Below are positions 47,001-55,870 of a stretch of DNA of 64,000 bases, piece after piece. Positions within the stretch are counted from its first letter, which is position 1, and the number at the start of each line of letters is the position of its first letter. This stretch comes from Thermoguttaceae bacterium. GTDB lineage: Bacteria > Planctomycetota > Planctomycetia > Pirellulales > Thermoguttaceae. The DNA lies in the NCBI GenBank assembly GCA_017937485.1, contig JAGBDN010000085.1:1-64000 (forward strand), read 5' to 3'. The position numbers were made by a program, and so were the translations under genes. The notes below the pieces were generated by a model. That model searched no databases. It was not told the origin of the DNA and saw only the letters and a list, made by a program, of their open reading frames with translations.

Positions 47001-47196
47001 GTAAAAACGGCGTCTTGTCGTTATGTAGGGCAAGGCGTCGTTGAGCGCGTCGATTTCGAAGGGAGCCGACGCGTTTTGCCGTCGAACGGCGGCGTTGTTC
47101 CGCTCGGAACTTAAATCGCGATTTTAAACGACGCGGCGTCAAAAAACAAAGCGTCGACGATAACATTTTTAACGGAATAGTTTAGAAAGAACGAAA

Positions 47197-49302
47197 ATGA
47201 GCCTTTTAACGAAACGAAACGGCGCTTCCTCCGTCGCGGCGGTCGCGCTCATTGCGGCGGCGCTCGGTTACGGGACGTCGACGGATTCTCTTTACTCGCA
47301 ACTAACGACGTCGCAAAGCGTTTGGGCGCAAGAGGCCGCGGAAGAAACGCCCGACTATTGCGCCGATTACGCGGCTTTCGCGGCGCGCTTCGTTCTGCCC
47401 GATTATCCGGCGGACGACCCCGATTTGCAACGCGCTTGGTACGCTAATAAAAAGACTTGCGGACGCGATCTCATCAAGTTGACGACCGTTAAATTTCCGA
47501 AATTCGACGTTCCGGCGCCCGACGCTGCGTCGACCGATTGGGACGCGTTCGTTTCCGACGTTATGCTCCGTCGCGACCGAATTACCGGCTTGATTTTCGA
47601 CGAAAATCACGGCGGCACAATGATTAAGAAGTATTATGCGACCGACTTCGAACAAGATAAAATCGCCGCGCTACACGCCGCCGTCGTCGAAGAAAAAGCC
47701 GCGATTGAAACGGCTCTTGACGCTCTGTCGCAAGACGACGTTTGGAAGGCGGCGCGTCGGGCCGAGTTGGAACTCTTTTTCGCCGACTTTACTCGTTGGA
47801 TGAAGCCGTTTTGCCGCGCGTCGCTCGACAAGTTGCCGCCGACCGAAACTTTCGCCAAAGAGCCGGATAATTTCTTGATCGCCGCCGATTTGATCGATTT
47901 TGCGATTCCGTATTTGCCCGGCGACGCGAAACTCGTCGCGACGCTCGACGGAATTTTGGCGGCGTTGGACGCGCCTAACGCCTTGGAAATTCGCGTCTTC
48001 CACGGACGTTACGAAGGCGATAAACTGACGCCGCGCGAAGAAATTTTCGCCCGTTATCGCGCTCGAATCGAAGCGCTCAAAAAACGCGCCGTCGAGGAAC
48101 GGTTGGCGCCGCGCCTCGTCGGTGCGGAGGTCTTTAACGACCGTCAGACCTTGCTTTACGAACACGGTCAACTCGCGAAATGGGGCGCGAAAAATTCGGA
48201 GCAAACCGACAAATTTTACATCGTGTATCCGAAAAAGGGACCCGCGCAAGGTCGTCCGCTTTACGTCGTGTTGCACTCCGCCGGACACTCCGCGAAAACG
48301 GCGCTCGACTGCACGTTAACCGTCGGCAATCACGATATTTACCGCGTTCCGGACGACTTTTACGGAATCTTCGTCGACTGTTGGGACAACAAGTCGACCG
48401 ACTGGTGGTGGGGCGGTCGCCGCGCCGACGAAGCGGAGATTACCGCGGACAACGCCGAGCGCTCCGGCGTCGAAAAACAGCCGGTCGAGAAGCGCGTTCT
48501 CGACTCTATCGCTTGGGCGGTCGAGACTTACGGTTGCGACCCGAACCGCGTTTATCTTTGCGGCAACTCGATGGGCGGGAGCGGAACGCTCGGACTCGGG
48601 CTGAGTAACGGCGACGTTTTCGCGGCGATTAAAGCGAACGTTCCGGCGGGCGCGCGCCACGCTCTCGACCGTCTCGGCGTTACGCAACCCGAAAAATACA
48701 AGGACTTCAAGCCGATCGACCCGCCGGTCTGCATCGATTATTCGGCGCCGAACGATCAATGGGCGTTTGGGCGCGAAGAATTGTTTGACGCCGCGTCGTC
48801 TCGACGTTATTCGCTGATCGCTTATTGGGGTAATTTCGGACATGAGAACAACGACGCTAAGATCGCGAAAATTAACGACTTGACGAACACGTTCCCTTGG
48901 ACGGAAATCCGCAAGAACGAAGCGTACCCGGTCTTCGTCGACGCGACGAGCGACAATAAGTCGCCTTGGCCGGAATGCGCGGCGGACGCTCCGGCGGGTC
49001 AACGCGGCGCGTTCTTCCGTTGGCGCAACGTCGCGGACGAGGCGGAGCGTTTCGAGATCGAGTTGCGTTTGACGACCGCTAAAGAGTTGAATTCGCAGAT
49101 TTTCGAAGCGCCGAGCGAGTCGACCGCGGACGTTTCGCTTCGCCGCCTGCAACGCTTCGAAGTCAAGCCGGGCGAGAAGTTGCGCTGGACGTTCGGCGAT
49201 AAGACTGGGGAAATCGTCGCGGACGAAAACGGTCTCCCGACGATTCCGCGCTTGACGACGACGCAAACCCCGACGATCTTGAAGTTGGAACGCGTTAAGT
49301 AA
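47197..49302 (+). CDS. Exported alpha/beta-hydrolase, probable esterase
   Basis: This 701-residue protein has a signal peptide (SSVAAVALIAAALGYG), then a helical N-terminal half with no recognised domain. The second half is an alpha/beta hydrolase: RPLYVVLHSAGHSAKT (oxyanion region), FYGIFVDCWDNKSTDWWWGG, and the nucleophile elbow CGNSMGGSG (Ser about 458). A likely His lies in YWGNFGHEN. The end is a small beta domain. It resembles PHB-depolymerase or feruloyl/acetyl-esterase-like enzymes found in polysaccharide clusters. It follows the GH36 gene by 241 bp, so it may act on ester groups of the same glycan (inference). Confidence 0.8.
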   Translation: MSLLTKRNGASSVAAVALIAAALGYGTSTDSLYSQLTTSQSVWAQEAAEETPDYCADYAAFAARFVLPDYPADDPDLQRAWYANKKTCGRDLIKLTTVKFPKFDVPAPDAASTDWDAFVSDVMLRRDRITGLIFDENHGGTMIKKYYATDFEQDKIAALHAAVVEEKAAIETALDALSQDDVWKAARRAELELFFADFTRWMKPFCRASLDKLPPTETFAKEPDNFLIAADLIDFAIPYLPGDAKLVATLDGILAALDAPNALEIRVFHGRYEGDKLTPREEIFARYRARIEALKKRAVEERLAPRLVGAEVFNDRQTLLYEHGQLAKWGAKNSEQTDKFYIVYPKKGPAQGRPLYVVLHSAGHSAKTALDCTLTVGNHDIYRVPDDFYGIFVDCWDNKSTDWWWGGRRADEAEITADNAERSGVEKQPVEKRVLDSIAWAVETYGCDPNRVYLCGNSMGGSGTLGLGLSNGDVFAAIKANVPAGARHALDRLGVTQPEKYKDFKPIDPPVCIDYSAPNDQWAFGREELFDAASSRRYSLIAYWGNFGHENNDAKIAKINDLTNTFPWTEIRKNEAYPVFVDATSDNKSPWPECAADAPAGQRGAFFRWRNVADEAERFEIELRLTTAKELNSQIFEAPSESTADVSLRRLQRFEVKPGEKLRWTFGDKTGEIVADENGLPTIPRLTTTQTPTILKLERVK

Positions 49303-49323
49303 CGTCGCCGACTCCGCCTTTTT

Positions 49324-49361
49324 GCCGCTCGATTCGACGTTGCGACGCCAAGTCGAGCGGC
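49324..49361. terminator. Hairpin between convergent esterase and res genes
   Basis: GCCGCTCGA and TCGAGCGGC form a perfect 9-bp stem around a 20-base loop. There is no strong U run, so termination is only probable. Confidence 0.4.
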
Positions 49362-49375
49362 GATTTCTCCGGCGC

Positions 49376-51970
49376 TTATAAGTCGCGGACGATTTCGAGA
49401 AATTGTTTGATACTTTTCGCGCCGTCCATTAAGTTTTCTTCGTCGCGGAAGACCATATAATAGCGGTGGTTAGGGCCGGCGGCTTTGCTCCATTGGCGTC
49501 CAAGTTCGAGTTTCGCTTGGCTGTCGTCGTTTTTAAGGTGTTCTCCCTTCGTTTCAACCAAAATAATTTTGCCGCTATTGGTTTTAACGATAAAATCCGG
49601 ATAGTGATCGATGAAACCGTTGAGCGCGAAACCTTTACGCGCGATGTTTCTGTGCCACCAGCGGATATTGTCGAGCGCCGTTAACTCTAAAATTAGGTCG
49701 GCCTCTAATTTGTTTGTTTCTTCTTCGGCGCTGTAAAGCGAACGCCCAAAAGCGTTAGAGGCGGACGCCGGACTAATCGCCCACGGCAAACGAAAAGACG
49801 GGCGGCAAACGACGCGCTCCGTTTCTAGCCATTTTTCAAAGGTTTCGCGGCAATGGCGACTCAACAGCGCCTCGATTTTCGCTTCGATTTTTTTTGCGAA
49901 GCCCAGCGGCGACTGCTCCAACGCGGCGAGTTGCGCTCGGTCGAGTCCGTCGATAATTCGATTAAGATAATCTCTTAATTCGGAAGCGCTTAACGCGTCG
50001 TTCTTGTTGAGTTGGCGGAAAACAATTTCGCGACATTCGCTCCTGCGCGTTTCGGACGGCAGCGAATTAAAGTACTCTTTGAACTTGCGTTGGTCGGCGT
50101 TCGACATTTTAAAGACTTTCGGCAGGCCGCCTTCGGACGCTCGAACGTCGACTTCGACGATTTCGTCGTCGGCGGAGTCGAAGTCGATTTCGGTCGACTT
50201 GTCTTTGAGCGTGAAACCGACGGAAAGCGCGGCTCGGTCGAGGCGGTCGAAATGTCCTTCCGCGAATAACGAGTCTTCGACTTTGACGCGAAATTGCGGG
50301 AGAAGCGTTTCTAAATCCTCGCGAAATTGCGGGTTAACGTCGAACTCTTGTTTCGCGGCTTTCACTTCCTGGGCCTCCTGGTTTTCGGTTCCGACGCCAA
50401 TTTTCGTTTCATAATCTTCCGCAAGCGACTCCGCGTCGTTCAAAAGCGCGTCGACTGGCGACATGGAGTCGTCTTGTTCTTTGGCTTCTCGACGGCGTTT
50501 GAGTTCCGACGCGATCGCAACTCCGTCGAGCGACGCGAAGTCGTTGGATTCGTCGAACGACGTTTCAAATTGCGGCAAAAGAGGTTGCGTCGTCGGTTGC
50601 GGCGCGACGTCGTCGGAAGAAGCGAGACGGTAATCGCGTTCGCTGAAACCGGCGCCGTTAAGACCGCGAACGATTTGACGCGCCGTCGCTTCGAAGTCGT
50701 TCGAAGAGGTTAAAACGTAAGACATATTCAACGCCGCGACGCCGTTTCGGCGAGCGTGGGGGAGGCGGAGAACGCGGCCCAAAATCTGTTCGACGTCGAT
50801 TTGGCTCGTCTTGTTCGCCAGCGACGCGAGGACGTATGCAAACGGACAGTCCCAACCCTCTTTCAACGCGTTAACCGTTATAATGCAACGGATAGAACAT
50901 TCGGGCGACGTTAAGTCGACGCCTTTTAACTCGTCGACGTCGGCGGTGCGAATCGCGATTTCCGACGCCGGGACGCCCGCTTCGATCAGTTTGTCGCGCA
51001 ACTTTTCGAACGTCGTCGCGTCCTCTTTTCCCTTCGGTTGCGCTTGGAAAAGAGCGATAGGACGAACGTAACGGCCCGAGCGTTCAAATTCGGCGGCGGC
51101 AAGTTCCTCCAAACGGCGGCGAAGATCGAGCGCGTCGATCAAAACGTCCGCCTGCGAATCGCGGTTGTAGAGGATAACCGGCAGCTTGACCATATTTTCG
51201 CTTTTAAGACTAACGGCGTCGACGTAAGAGACGATATTGCTCTCTTTACGCGGAGTCGCCGTTAGGTCGAGAACGAAACTCGGGTTGAAGTTTTTGAGCA
51301 TTTCGAGGCTTAATTCGGTTCGCGCGTGGTGGCTTTCGTCGACGATAACAACCGGATTAAGGCGATTTATCGCTTGAAAGAGCGACGTTTCGTCGGCGTA
51401 TGGAATCGGAGCGTCGGCGGCGCCGAAAATTTTGGCGAACTCCGCTAGAGCGCCGTTTTCTTGATACGCTTTCAACGCGTCTTTGCCGCGCCCGCGGAAT
51501 GAGTCGTAAGACAGAACCATAATCGAAAGTCCTTCGAAAACGGTCGTAGGATTGAAGTTTTGTCCGTTAAGCAACTCTTGTTTTGAATAAACTTCGAATC
51601 GATTGGCAAAGTCGACGGCAAGACGTCGCCGATACGGGTGGTTCGGGTCTTTCAACGCTTTCAAGGTTTGCGTCAAAATCGCGTCGGACGGGACGAGCCA
51701 AACAACGGCCTTCGTTTTGGTCGGCGGGAGCGCGTCGAAGAGCGGACGAATCGCCGCGCAAGCGATAAACGTTTTACCGCCGCCGGTCGGGACTTTAAAG
51801 CAAACGTTGGGAACGCCGGGCGTTACGTCGCGGTAAAAACCGAGCGACGGCGCGCTTTCCTCCGCCCAAAATCGGCGAAACGCTTCGCGGTAATTTTGCG
51901 TTTCGTTCATTAGTTCGAGGTAACGCCGCAAATCGTCGAGGACGTTTTTTTGATACGCTTTCAGTTCCAT
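49376..51970 (-). CDS. res: Type III restriction enzyme, Res subunit
   Basis: This 864-residue superfamily-2 helicase/nuclease forms a complex with Mod and cuts DNA next to unmethylated sites. Walker A is PTGGGKTF (61-68), and the Walker B/DEAD-type motif is DESHH (211-215), followed by LDLTATPR. The helicase C half has TVNALKEGWDCPFAYVLAS and ILGRVLRLPHARR. A C-terminal PD-(D/E)xK nuclease is visible as HYPDFIVKTNSGKIILVETKGEH. It starts 11 bp after mod in the same direction. The frame is intact, so the system appears functional. Confidence 0.93.
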   Translation of the reverse strand: MELKAYQKNVLDDLRRYLELMNETQNYREAFRRFWAEESAPSLGFYRDVTPGVPNVCFKVPTGGGKTFIACAAIRPLFDALPPTKTKAVVWLVPSDAILTQTLKALKDPNHPYRRRLAVDFANRFEVYSKQELLNGQNFNPTTVFEGLSIMVLSYDSFRGRGKDALKAYQENGALAEFAKIFGAADAPIPYADETSLFQAINRLNPVVIVDESHHARTELSLEMLKNFNPSFVLDLTATPRKESNIVSYVDAVSLKSENMVKLPVILYNRDSQADVLIDALDLRRRLEELAAAEFERSGRYVRPIALFQAQPKGKEDATTFEKLRDKLIEAGVPASEIAIRTADVDELKGVDLTSPECSIRCIITVNALKEGWDCPFAYVLASLANKTSQIDVEQILGRVLRLPHARRNGVAALNMSYVLTSSNDFEATARQIVRGLNGAGFSERDYRLASSDDVAPQPTTQPLLPQFETSFDESNDFASLDGVAIASELKRRREAKEQDDSMSPVDALLNDAESLAEDYETKIGVGTENQEAQEVKAAKQEFDVNPQFREDLETLLPQFRVKVEDSLFAEGHFDRLDRAALSVGFTLKDKSTEIDFDSADDEIVEVDVRASEGGLPKVFKMSNADQRKFKEYFNSLPSETRRSECREIVFRQLNKNDALSASELRDYLNRIIDGLDRAQLAALEQSPLGFAKKIEAKIEALLSRHCRETFEKWLETERVVCRPSFRLPWAISPASASNAFGRSLYSAEEETNKLEADLILELTALDNIRWWHRNIARKGFALNGFIDHYPDFIVKTNSGKIILVETKGEHLKNDDSQAKLELGRQWSKAAGPNHRYYMVFRDEENLMDGAKSIKQFLEIVRDL

Positions 51971-51981
51971 TGGGTCTGCCT

Positions 51982-53820
51982 TTATCGTCCGTTAATATCG
52001 CGCGGAATCTTCTTAAAAACGACGCCGAGTCGCTTTAACTTTTTAGCGTCGACGGCGCAACGGTCGGCGTAAACGATCGTTAAGTCGCTCTTGGACTTAA
52101 CGCTTGCGAGGAAAGCGGCGTCGAGCGTCGTCGTTTCGTCCGATTTATAGTAAAAATAGTACGCCGCGTCGTTAAAGGTTCCGAGGTAATATTCGTTCTC
52201 GTCGGCGACCGGCGAGAAGGGGGTTTTCGTTTCGGTAAACCAAATGTATTCGCGGATTTTTTCGAGCGGCGCGGACGGGTTCAAGCGTTCGTCGACAAGG
52301 AGCGGAGCGCCGAGTTCGTAAAAGCTGAAATCGCCGCCGGTTCCTTGCGCGCTTACTTCGGCTTTTAACGTGGCGACGACTTGTAAACGACCGCCTTCGA
52401 TTTTAGGATTCGAGACCTTTTCGTAAAGCTCCGAATCTTTCGCCTCTTGCGCCGCCGCCTTGGCGCGTTCGAGAAGTTCCGCTCCAGACGCGAGATTTTT
52501 AGGCGTGATTTCTTCGTCGTAAAGCGTTTTTTCTTCTTTGGTTGGGTAACCTTGGATAACGCGCTTGACCCGTTCGGCGGTAATGGAATCAGCGTAATCT
52601 TCCATTTCGACGAGAATAAAGCGTCGCTTGCCTCCGTCCGCTTTGTTTAGGTTAAGGACGGCGTGCGCGGTCGTGCCGGAACCGGCGAAGGAGTCGAGGA
52701 TTATGTCGTCGGCGCGAGTGAATGCGCGAAGAATTTCCGTAATAAATTCGACTGATTTCGGTTGGGGAAAATCTGTTTTGTCGGCGCCTTGAAAAATTTG
52801 TCCGAAGGCGGCTTGTCCTTTTTCCGTGTAGAATAATCGGTTGTTCCAAATCGTAAAGAGTTTTTGCCGAACGGCTTCGCCTTGCTCGGTGTTGGCGTAA
52901 TTTTTTCGATACGCTTTCCAGACGCCCGATTTTTTTTGAGCGAGAAGCAAACGAAGGTCTTGTTCGGATTTATCGCGTCCCCAAGTCCAACAACCTTCGT
53001 AACCGTCGGGCCAAAATGGAAAAATTTCTATTGAATGCGTGGCGTCTTGGGTAAGACTTATCGAGCCGTCGCGCGGGTCGGCGTAAAGAGGGTACCAGAG
53101 ATTAGGTCGCGTGGTTCTATTGAACTCGCGATGAGTGTTGCGTAATTCTTGCAAGCGATATTTACCGGCGTCGTCGGAATATTTATAGTCTTTTTCGATT
53201 TTAGCCACGCTTTTAGCCACGCTAAAGCAACCGGCGGGAAGCGGCGACTTTGTGTAAACTAATAAATATTCGTGATTAGTAGCAAAGTATTTGTCTTGAC
53301 TTCGCCCTTTGGGGTTACAAAGTAAAGTAATTTGAGCAATAAAATTGGCCGCTCCAAAAATTTCATTCATAATGGAGCGTAGATTCAAGAGTTCGTTGTC
53401 GTCGATACTGACAAATATCGCGCCGTCGTCCGCCAGGAGTTTATGAAGCAGGCGCAAACGCGGGTACGTCATACAGAGCCATTTGTCGTGGCGCGACAAA
53501 TCTTCGCCCTCTTTGCCGACGACTTGGCCCAACCATTTTCTAATGCGCGGCGCGTTGACGTTATCGTTGTAGACCCAGTTTTCGTTTCCGGTGTTGTACG
53601 GCGGGTCGATGTAAACGCACTTGACGCGGCCTTCGTAACGGGGAAGGAGCGCCTTCAACGCTTCCAGATTGTCGCCGTGAACGATCATATTTTCGGAACC
53701 GACGTCCTCGGCGCGCGTCCCGGCGGCGTCGAACGAGTATTTACGTTCGAGAATCCGATACGGAACGTCTAAATGGTGGTTGACGACCTTGTCTTTGCAG
53801 AGCCATTCGAGCGTTGGCAT
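51982..53820 (-). CDS. mod: Type III DNA methyltransferase, Mod subunit
   Basis: This 612-residue adenine methyltransferase gives the specificity of the system. The catalytic DPPY is at 72-75 (VYIDPPYNTGNENWVYND), and the SAM-binding DSFAGSGTTAHAVL is near 380. This order (DPPY first) is the beta class typical of type III Mod. The variable region between them is the target-recognition domain; the target cannot be read. ATG 53820 is chosen because MPTLEWL begins the conserved part. A 12-bp in-frame direct repeat encodes SVAKSVAK (about 53199-53222). Parts of the recognition domain are visibly more AT-rich than neighbouring genes, which suggests transfer or faster change. Confidence 0.93.
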   Translation of the reverse strand: MPTLEWLCKDKVVNHHLDVPYRILERKYSFDAAGTRAEDVGSENMIVHGDNLEALKALLPRYEGRVKCVYIDPPYNTGNENWVYNDNVNAPRIRKWLGQVVGKEGEDLSRHDKWLCMTYPRLRLLHKLLADDGAIFVSIDDNELLNLRSIMNEIFGAANFIAQITLLCNPKGRSQDKYFATNHEYLLVYTKSPLPAGCFSVAKSVAKIEKDYKYSDDAGKYRLQELRNTHREFNRTTRPNLWYPLYADPRDGSISLTQDATHSIEIFPFWPDGYEGCWTWGRDKSEQDLRLLLAQKKSGVWKAYRKNYANTEQGEAVRQKLFTIWNNRLFYTEKGQAAFGQIFQGADKTDFPQPKSVEFITEILRAFTRADDIILDSFAGSGTTAHAVLNLNKADGGKRRFILVEMEDYADSITAERVKRVIQGYPTKEEKTLYDEEITPKNLASGAELLERAKAAAQEAKDSELYEKVSNPKIEGGRLQVVATLKAEVSAQGTGGDFSFYELGAPLLVDERLNPSAPLEKIREYIWFTETKTPFSPVADENEYYLGTFNDAAYYFYYKSDETTTLDAAFLASVKSKSDLTIVYADRCAVDAKKLKRLGVVFKKIPRDINGR

Positions 53821-53902
53821 AGGGCGATTTTCTAAACGGAAATTGAAGTAGTGGAAGGCGAACAATAAAATAAAGGACCGCCGCGACGCGTCCCGCGAGA
53901 CG

Positions 53903-53931
53903 ATTATAACGTTGGGACGGTAAAAAATCAA
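53903..53931 (-). promoter_or_regulatory. Promoter of the mod-res operon
   Basis: On the minus strand TTGATT and a perfect TATAAT are 17 bases apart, about 80 bases before mod. Confidence 0.6.
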
Positions 53932-54103
53932 GGATTTTCGCCGGTTCGGACGCGTTTTCGAGCGTTCGTCGCTCCAGGTTTATGGATTAGAGCAGAAATC
54001 GGGATTGTTGTTGATGCAGCGTTTGTATGGATTGTAGCGGTAAACGGCGAAGGAAATTTTGGGGAAATTGTGTGAAAAACGTCGTCGCGGGCGGGCGCGG
54101 CGG

Positions 54104-54131
54104 TTGAAATTGAGAAAATTTTAGGTATAAT
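54104..54131 (+). promoter_or_regulatory. Promoter of the codon-biased FGE-fold gene
   Basis: TTGAAA and TATAAT are 16 bases apart, leaving a leader of about 245 bases. Confidence 0.6.
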
Positions 54132-54384
54132 GGAGAATATGTCGGTGTGTTGCGTCGTCGTGGAAACGTCCGATTTTTTCCGTTAAAAGCGGGGCGGACG
54201 GGCGGCGGTCGGCGACGCGTCGAACGAAAATTACGACGGCCGGGCGACGGTCGTTTTTCCGGCGAAGAAGCGGGAAAGCGGGCGAGCGCGCCGTCGAACC
54301 GAGTTTTTGGCGACGAGCGTTCGACGCTTGGTCGCGCCGAGCGTCCTCCGCGGCGTTCGAAGCAGCGTATTTTGAGGAGTTGCA

Positions 54385-55524
54385 ATGAATAAACGTATTT
54401 TGTTCGCCGCGTTGGCCCTCGCGACCGCTTGCGGCGCCGTCGGCTTCGCGCAAGAAGATTTGAGCGGCAACCCGGCTTATAAAAACGGTACCGAATGGCT
54501 CGCCAACCCGGTCGCCAACCCGGACGCCGAAGCCGCGACCGAAGCCGATATGAAGGTTTACGAAGAAACCATTCAAACGAACATCGCCGGCGAAACGCTC
54601 AAAATCAAAATGATCCCGATCAAGGGCGGCGAATTCACGATGGGTTCTGATAACGGCGAAAAAGACGAAGCTCCGGCGTTCAAAACGACCGTCGCGCCGT
54701 TCTGGATGGAAGAACACGAAGTTACTTGGCAAGAATACGGCCTCTTCGGTCTCCTCTATCTCGCGCAAGCTCGCAAAGCCGGAAACGTCGAATCGACCTC
54801 CGACCGCGACGCGATCGCCGACGCGCTCGCCGCTCCGACCGCGCCGTACGATATCGGCCACATCAGCTACAGCAACAGCAGCAAGGGCGATCACCCGGCT
54901 TCCGGGATGACCCGTTACGCCGCGCAAATGTACTGCAAATGGCTCACCGCCACGACCGGTCGTTATTATCGTCTCCCGACCGAAATCGAATGGGAATACG
55001 CCTGCCGTTGCGGTAGCGAAACCGCGTTCGAATTCGGCGACGACGAAGCCGCGCTCGACGATTACGCTTGGTACCTCGGCAACAGCCCGGACGGTTACAG
55101 CGCCGTGATGCAAAAGAAACCGAACGCTTGGGGCCTGTACGACATGCACGGCAACGTCTGCGAATGGGTTATGGATCAATACGACAAAGGCGCGTATAAA
55201 AAATTCGCCGGCGGCAAAATCGATACGCCGTTCGTCGCGCCGAAAAAAGCCCTCTCCGTTTACGCGATGTTCAACGAAGTCGCCCGCGGCGGTTCCTGCT
55301 TCCACGAAGCGAAAGATTGCCGCAGCGCGAAACGCATCGTTTCGACGAAAGAATGGAAAGCGCAAGACCCGATGTTCCCGCAATCGATTTGGTGGATGAC
55401 GGAAGCGCCGTACGTCGGTTTCCGCGTTGTTCGTCCGTTGACGGCGCCGACCGCCGAAGAAGCGAAGCTCTTCGAACCGGACCCGGCCGTTTGGGCGAAA
55501 TACAAGGAACTCAACCCCCGCTAA
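54385..55524 (+). CDS. Exported FGE-sulfatase-fold protein, codon-biased
   Basis: This 379-residue protein has a clear signal peptide (RILFAALALATACGAVGFAQ). The FGE-like fold shows IKMIPIKGGEFTMGSDNGEKDE, EHEVTWQEYGLF, YRLPTEIEWEYACRCG, NAWGLYDMHGNVCEWVMDQYDKG and RGGSCFHEAKDCRSAKR. As in the gene at 22626, the C-x4-C catalytic pair of true FGEs is not present in its usual spacing. Compared with neighbours it uses a narrower codon set (aac, gaa, ggc, ctc, atc), which suggests strong expression. GAGGAG is a good ribosome-binding site, and a terminator follows. It may be an abundant periplasmic or surface protein; the role is unknown. Confidence 0.87.
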   Translation: MNKRILFAALALATACGAVGFAQEDLSGNPAYKNGTEWLANPVANPDAEAATEADMKVYEETIQTNIAGETLKIKMIPIKGGEFTMGSDNGEKDEAPAFKTTVAPFWMEEHEVTWQEYGLFGLLYLAQARKAGNVESTSDRDAIADALAAPTAPYDIGHISYSNSSKGDHPASGMTRYAAQMYCKWLTATTGRYYRLPTEIEWEYACRCGSETAFEFGDDEAALDDYAWYLGNSPDGYSAVMQKKPNAWGLYDMHGNVCEWVMDQYDKGAYKKFAGGKIDTPFVAPKKALSVYAMFNEVARGGSCFHEAKDCRSAKRIVSTKEWKAQDPMFPQSIWWMTEAPYVGFRVVRPLTAPTAEEAKLFEPDPAVWAKYKELNPR

Positions 55525-55560
55525 TTTCGACGGTTAACGTCGCTTAGCGAACGAGTTTGA

Positions 55561-55597
55561 AGCCCGTTCTTCGTTTCGGCGAAGAGCGGGTTTTTTT
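55561..55597 (+). terminator. Terminator of the FGE-fold gene
   Basis: CCCGTTCTTCG pairs with CGAAGAGCGGG (one G-U) and is followed by seven T. Confidence 0.85.
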
Positions 55598-55805
55598 GTC
55601 GTCTGAAACGTTGTCGACGGGCGAGAGGCGACGAGCAAAGAGGGAAAAGCGCGGCGTTTGCAACAAGGACGAACGGCGTTCCGACTTAAAAACGCGGGCG
55701 CTTGAATCGACGCTCTCGGCGGCGTTTGCGTCGGAAAGCGAAAGACGGCGCGAAGCCAAAGAGAAAGACGCGACGAGCGTTAACGCGAGAGCGGGGAAAC
55801 GAGAA

Positions 55806-55836
55806 CGTCGCTTAGTCGGAGAACGGCTAAGCGACG
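55806..55836 (-). terminator. Terminator-like hairpin after the LRR gene
   Basis: CGTCGCTTAG and CTAAGCGACG form a perfect 10-bp stem. The following minus-strand bases are pyrimidine-rich but lack a long U run. Confidence 0.45.
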
Positions 55837-55870
55837 CGGGGTAAGACGTTGCGTTTGTCGATGTTCGCGA

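Larger units (their letters stand above)
53821..54384. other. Divergent region between mod and an FGE-fold gene
   Basis: It holds promoters for both sides (53903-53931 minus, 54104-54131 plus). The remainder has no supported gene. Confidence 0.5.
55525..55870. other. Intergenic region between FGE-fold and LRR genes
   Basis: It holds two hairpins, one for each convergent gene (55561-55597 and 55806-55836). No gene is seen. Confidence 0.5.
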
